From Chloroflexota bacterium (GTDB taxonomy: Bacteria; Chloroflexota; UBA11872; VXOZ01), in the NCBI GenBank assembly GCA_958295775.1, contig CATQHC010000002.1, positions 448,915 through 512,914 on the forward strand: DNA of 64,000 bases. The letters run 5' to 3'. The notes under the pieces were generated by a model. It searched no databases. It was given only the letters and a program-made list of their open reading frames with translations, and had not been told where the DNA came from. A program made the position numbers and the translations under genes. Shown piece by piece: positions 61,487 through 64,000 of the stretch. How positions within the stretch are numbered: the first letter of the stretch is position 1; every line of letters starts with the position of its first letter.

Positions 61487-63892
61487 CTAAAGGACGCTCA
61501 CTGGGTCGACATCGATAGTCCACCCTGGCGGAACATGAGTCAGAAGACTATGAATGCCCTGCCCACGCACCATCACGTGCCAGCGATAGAGGCCGCGCAC
61601 ACGCTCGGGAAACGCGGGCGCCGGACCCAAAAGCTCCACCGCAGTCTGTTCGGGGACGATTGCCTCCTGTAAGCATTGTACCAAAGCAACTGCAGCTTCT
61701 GTGGCGCGTTCGCGGTTGCGGTCTTGATAGAGCAGCGACGCCAGTTCGACGCTTGGCGGAAACGCGCCCTCGCGTTCTTCCATACTCTTGCGGTAGAACC
61801 ACAAATACCGTCCAACCTTTAGGGCGCGCAGCGGCAGACTCTCCGGTGTGTATGTTTGGATGAGGAACTCAGCCTCTGATGCCGCAGCCAAGAAGCCGGT
61901 GCGCCGCAGGAGTTGGAACGTGCGTTCAGCGGCGCGATAGTCCGGCAAGTGAAGCGCCGTATCCGCAGACACAACCGCATAGAGGCCCACGGGCAGCGGC
62001 TCAACGAGCACAGCCGCGGTACCTACTAGAATGTCCAGCTTTTTCGCGTGGAGGTCGGCAACCGGCCTAGTTCCTTCCTGTGCGGTCTTTACGTCGCGGT
62101 CCCAGCGGGCAATGCGAGCATCAGGAAAGATGCGTTGCATCTCAAGTTCTACGTTTTGCGAGCCGATACCTCTGAAGCGCAGTTTCGTTTCACACCGCGG
62201 ACAGTGCGTCGGAATGGGCGATTCCGAACCGCAGCGATGGCAGCGCATGACACCGCTTACTCGATGTTGCACCAGCGGCACACTGCAGTTTTGACACTCG
62301 ACAACGTATCCGCACTTTGGGCAGAGCGCATGAGTAGAGGCGCCCCGCCGATTTTGCAGCAGGACGGCAGGCCGACCATCTGCAAGCGTGCGGGTGAGAG
62401 CGTCTTTGAGTTCACGGCTGATGATCTGCCGTGGCCCGACGTGGCGCGCGACACGCATGTCGACTATGCGGGCAGTAGGCGAAACATCGGTAGCGCGCAC
62501 AAATTCAGCTCTCTCGCTTTCCACCTCCGCGTACGTCGTCACGCGCGGCGTATGAGAGAAGAGCAGCAGGTTGGCAGCAAAGTCTTCAGCGAGCCATCGG
62601 GCTACAGTGACTGCGTGAAATCGTGGGTTTTCGGAGTTCTTATGGGCGTCGTCGTGCTCGCCGTCTATCAGTATCAGGCCGAGCTTGCGGAAGGGAAGCA
62701 ATACCGCGGCGCGTGTGCCGACGACTACGACCGCTTCACCGGTTTCAACGCGCTCCCACACGGTCCGGCGCCGTGCCGCGCCCAACACGCCGTGCCAAGT
62801 TAGCACACGATTGGGAAAGATTGCCTCTAGCGTCTCCTCAATGCGCCGGACTGCATGGGAACTGGGAGCCAGCAGCAGGACTTGGGTACCTGACTCCAGC
62901 GCCCGCGCGGCCGCGCGCACATAGAGCTTCCAAGGTTGCGTATCTGTCATAACTACCAGCGAGCGCAGACGACGGTCGTCCTTGGGACTAGACATAAATG
63001 AAGAAATGGACTCCCATGCCGCCGCCTCCACCGGCGAATGGGGGTCTGGCATCGCAGCCGGCTTCAAACTGTCTATCTCATGGTGATGCGCCTCACTGAA
63101 GCGTACGAGCCCTTTTTCTGCCAGTGTGCGCAGCGGGAGCACGTTCGCCCCGGTTTCTGTCAACAACTGGCGCACCGGGACGCTTCGGCCCAATCTCTCC
63201 AATGCCTGCAAGAGCTTTCGCTGCGACCGGGTCCTACGCAGGAGCGGCTTTGCCTCTTGGGTGGTGGACAAGGCTTCTACCCACTGGTCTCTCAAGGGCG
63301 GCGGCTGGCGGGGTTGCAGTGCCGCGCGGAGATGCACTGCACCAAACTGCTCCAGCCGGCGTTGCATGCGCTTGAATACGGTTGCCCCTGTGATCTGCTT
63401 CAACCGCTCGTGTTCGACTTCACCCTCACCCCGCAACGTTTCGAGAAAGAGCCGCTCGTTTCGTGTGGTTGCCACGTCCTCCGGTAGTTGGACGAGCGGG
63501 TCTAGTCTGGACCACCGCTTCACACGATCCCGCATGCCCGGCGGGAGCATGGGACCAATCACTCTAATTGGCGCCGCGAGGTAGTAGCGTGCGATTCTGC
63601 GGGCTAACGCAATCTGATTGGGGGTAAGGAGCGCGCTTTCGGCGACGACGTCCATGATTTCGCGCACATCCGCCACGGGCGTCGTCTCCACGCCGGCAAC
63701 CACCAGGCCCTCGACAATGCGATTACCAAAGCCCACCAGCACCATGACACCGGGAGCCACGCGCTCGCGTAGATGATCGGGAATTGCATAGTGATAGGTC
63801 TGGCCCGCAGGAACGTTGCGCACGTCCACTGCAATCTCGGCGTACGGGGTAGCAAGTGGGGTAACGCTCACCCGCGCGGGGAAATCCGACAC
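61487..63892 (-). CDS. priA: Primosomal protein N' without Walker A motif
   Basis: PriA reloads the replisome at stalled forks. The 801-residue product has the N-terminal 3'-end-binding domain (VRNVPAGQTYHYAIPDHLRER), VGTRAAVLLPF, LLQNRRGAS, and eight zinc-binding cysteines at about 524, 527, 533, 536, 551, 554, 564 and 567 (CPKCGYVVECQNC, CHRCG, CPRC). The expected helicase Walker A (GVTGSGKT) is replaced by VVMTDTQPWKLYV near 313-325, and DEEH by DGEH at 410-413, so helicase activity is probably lost, as reported for actinobacterial PriA. GTG 63892 overlaps gmk by 25 bases. Confidence 0.92.
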   Translation of the reverse strand: MSDFPARVSVTPLATPYAEIAVDVRNVPAGQTYHYAIPDHLRERVAPGVMVLVGFGNRIVEGLVVAGVETTPVADVREIMDVVAESALLTPNQIALARRIARYYLAAPIRVIGPMLPPGMRDRVKRWSRLDPLVQLPEDVATTRNERLFLETLRGEGEVEHERLKQITGATVFKRMQRRLEQFGAVHLRAALQPRQPPPLRDQWVEALSTTQEAKPLLRRTRSQRKLLQALERLGRSVPVRQLLTETGANVLPLRTLAEKGLVRFSEAHHHEIDSLKPAAMPDPHSPVEAAAWESISSFMSSPKDDRRLRSLVVMTDTQPWKLYVRAAARALESGTQVLLLAPSSHAVRRIEETLEAIFPNRVLTWHGVLGAARRRTVWERVETGEAVVVVGTRAAVLLPFRKLGLILIDGEHDDAHKNSENPRFHAVTVARWLAEDFAANLLLFSHTPRVTTYAEVESERAEFVRATDVSPTARIVDMRVARHVGPRQIISRELKDALTRTLADGRPAVLLQNRRGASTHALCPKCGYVVECQNCSVPLVQHRVSGVMRCHRCGSESPIPTHCPRCETKLRFRGIGSQNVELEMQRIFPDARIARWDRDVKTAQEGTRPVADLHAKKLDILVGTAAVLVEPLPVGLYAVVSADTALHLPDYRAAERTFQLLRRTGFLAAASEAEFLIQTYTPESLPLRALKVGRYLWFYRKSMEEREGAFPPSVELASLLYQDRNRERATEAAVALVQCLQEAIVPEQTAVELLGPAPAFPERVRGLYRWHVMVRGQGIHSLLTHVPPGWTIDVDPVSVL

Positions 63893-64000
63893 TTTTCCGC
63901 AGTGATGATGGCGCTCACTTGGCTGATCGCCCGGTCAATGTGGCCGGTCTGGTTGACGACGTAGTAATCAAACTGGGGAATTGCAGCGAGTTCCTCAAGC
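63868..64000 (-). CDS. gmk: Guanylate kinase, C-terminal end only
   Basis: The last 44 codons of a minus-strand gene enter from the right edge. They read ...LEELAAIPQFDYYVVNQ...AISQVSAIITAEKCRISPRG, which matches the C-terminal helix region of guanylate kinase (FDYVVVN, followed by an AE-type helix). A gmk-priA-def-fmt order is common in bacteria and supports this. The stop codon lies inside the 5' end of priA. The rest of the gene is outside the window. Confidence 0.75.
   Translation of the reverse strand, partial: LEELAAIPQFDYYVVNQTGHIDRAISQVSAIITAEKCRISPRG

Overview
The window looks like chromosomal DNA of a member of the Chloroflexota. This is inferred from gene content, not from a marker gene. 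The main pointers are a complete alternative complex III (Act) operon, a glutamate-mutase-L-type MutL paired with an undescribed partner, sponge/soil-Chloroflexota-like families (lamin-tail and SpoIID surface proteins with Pro/Thr stalks, lipoproteins, a sulfatase and amidohydrolases), frequent GTG/TTG starts and moderately high G+C. Most of the window is ordinary, densely packed chromosome. No IS element, prophage or CRISPR array was seen.

Layout. (1) 1-6482, minus strand: a tandem array of at least three paralogous secreted lipoproteins ending in a glucose/sorbosone-dehydrogenase propeller. The third copy is split by a run of 20 C (G on the coding strand). (2) 6800-8859, minus: a C-N hydrolase and dnaN, with two small unknown genes on the other side. 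(3) 9616-16938: a CoA-binding protein, thiD, an M42 peptidase, thiL, and the t6A genes tsaE, tsaB, rimI and tsaD. (4) 16949-23379: a LarA-like protein, thrS with a possible attenuator, a methyltransferase and a SpoIID-domain surface protein. (5) 23660-33993, minus: a propeller lipoprotein, a CysA-type sulfurtransferase and the eight-gene Act respiratory operon. (6) 34620-39241: a sulfatase, a small membrane protein, a TIM-barrel isomerase-like protein and two amidohydrolase-family proteins. The second amidohydrolase has lost its metal ligands. (7) 39390-45360, minus: a 914-residue lamin-tail-domain surface protein, then a barrel-sandwich protein coupled to MutL. (8) 45670-49016: tRNA-Ser(GGA), gltX, a second C-N hydrolase and a RidA protein. 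(9) 49337-54956: a complete elongasome set, mreB-mreC-mreD-pbp2-rodA. (10) 55071-64000, minus: a D-2-hydroxyacid dehydrogenase, a TIM-barrel protein, phosphoglucose/phosphomannose isomerase, an R3H/Ycf45-type ATPase, and fmt-def-priA-gmk. The priA product lacks the helicase Walker A motif.

How the genes work together. The Act operon should oxidise quinol and pass electrons to a cytochrome oxidase encoded elsewhere. The mre/pbp2/rodA block builds the lateral cell wall. tsaB/D/E make t6A on tRNAs, next to two aminoacyl-tRNA synthetases, a tRNA gene, and the formylation and deformylation enzymes for protein starts. The most unusual signals are the poly-G switch-like tract in the lipoprotein array, the split ActB with an overlapping gene, the MutL pair without its mutase, the PriA without Walker A, and three reiterated Shine-Dalgarno-like units before pbp2.
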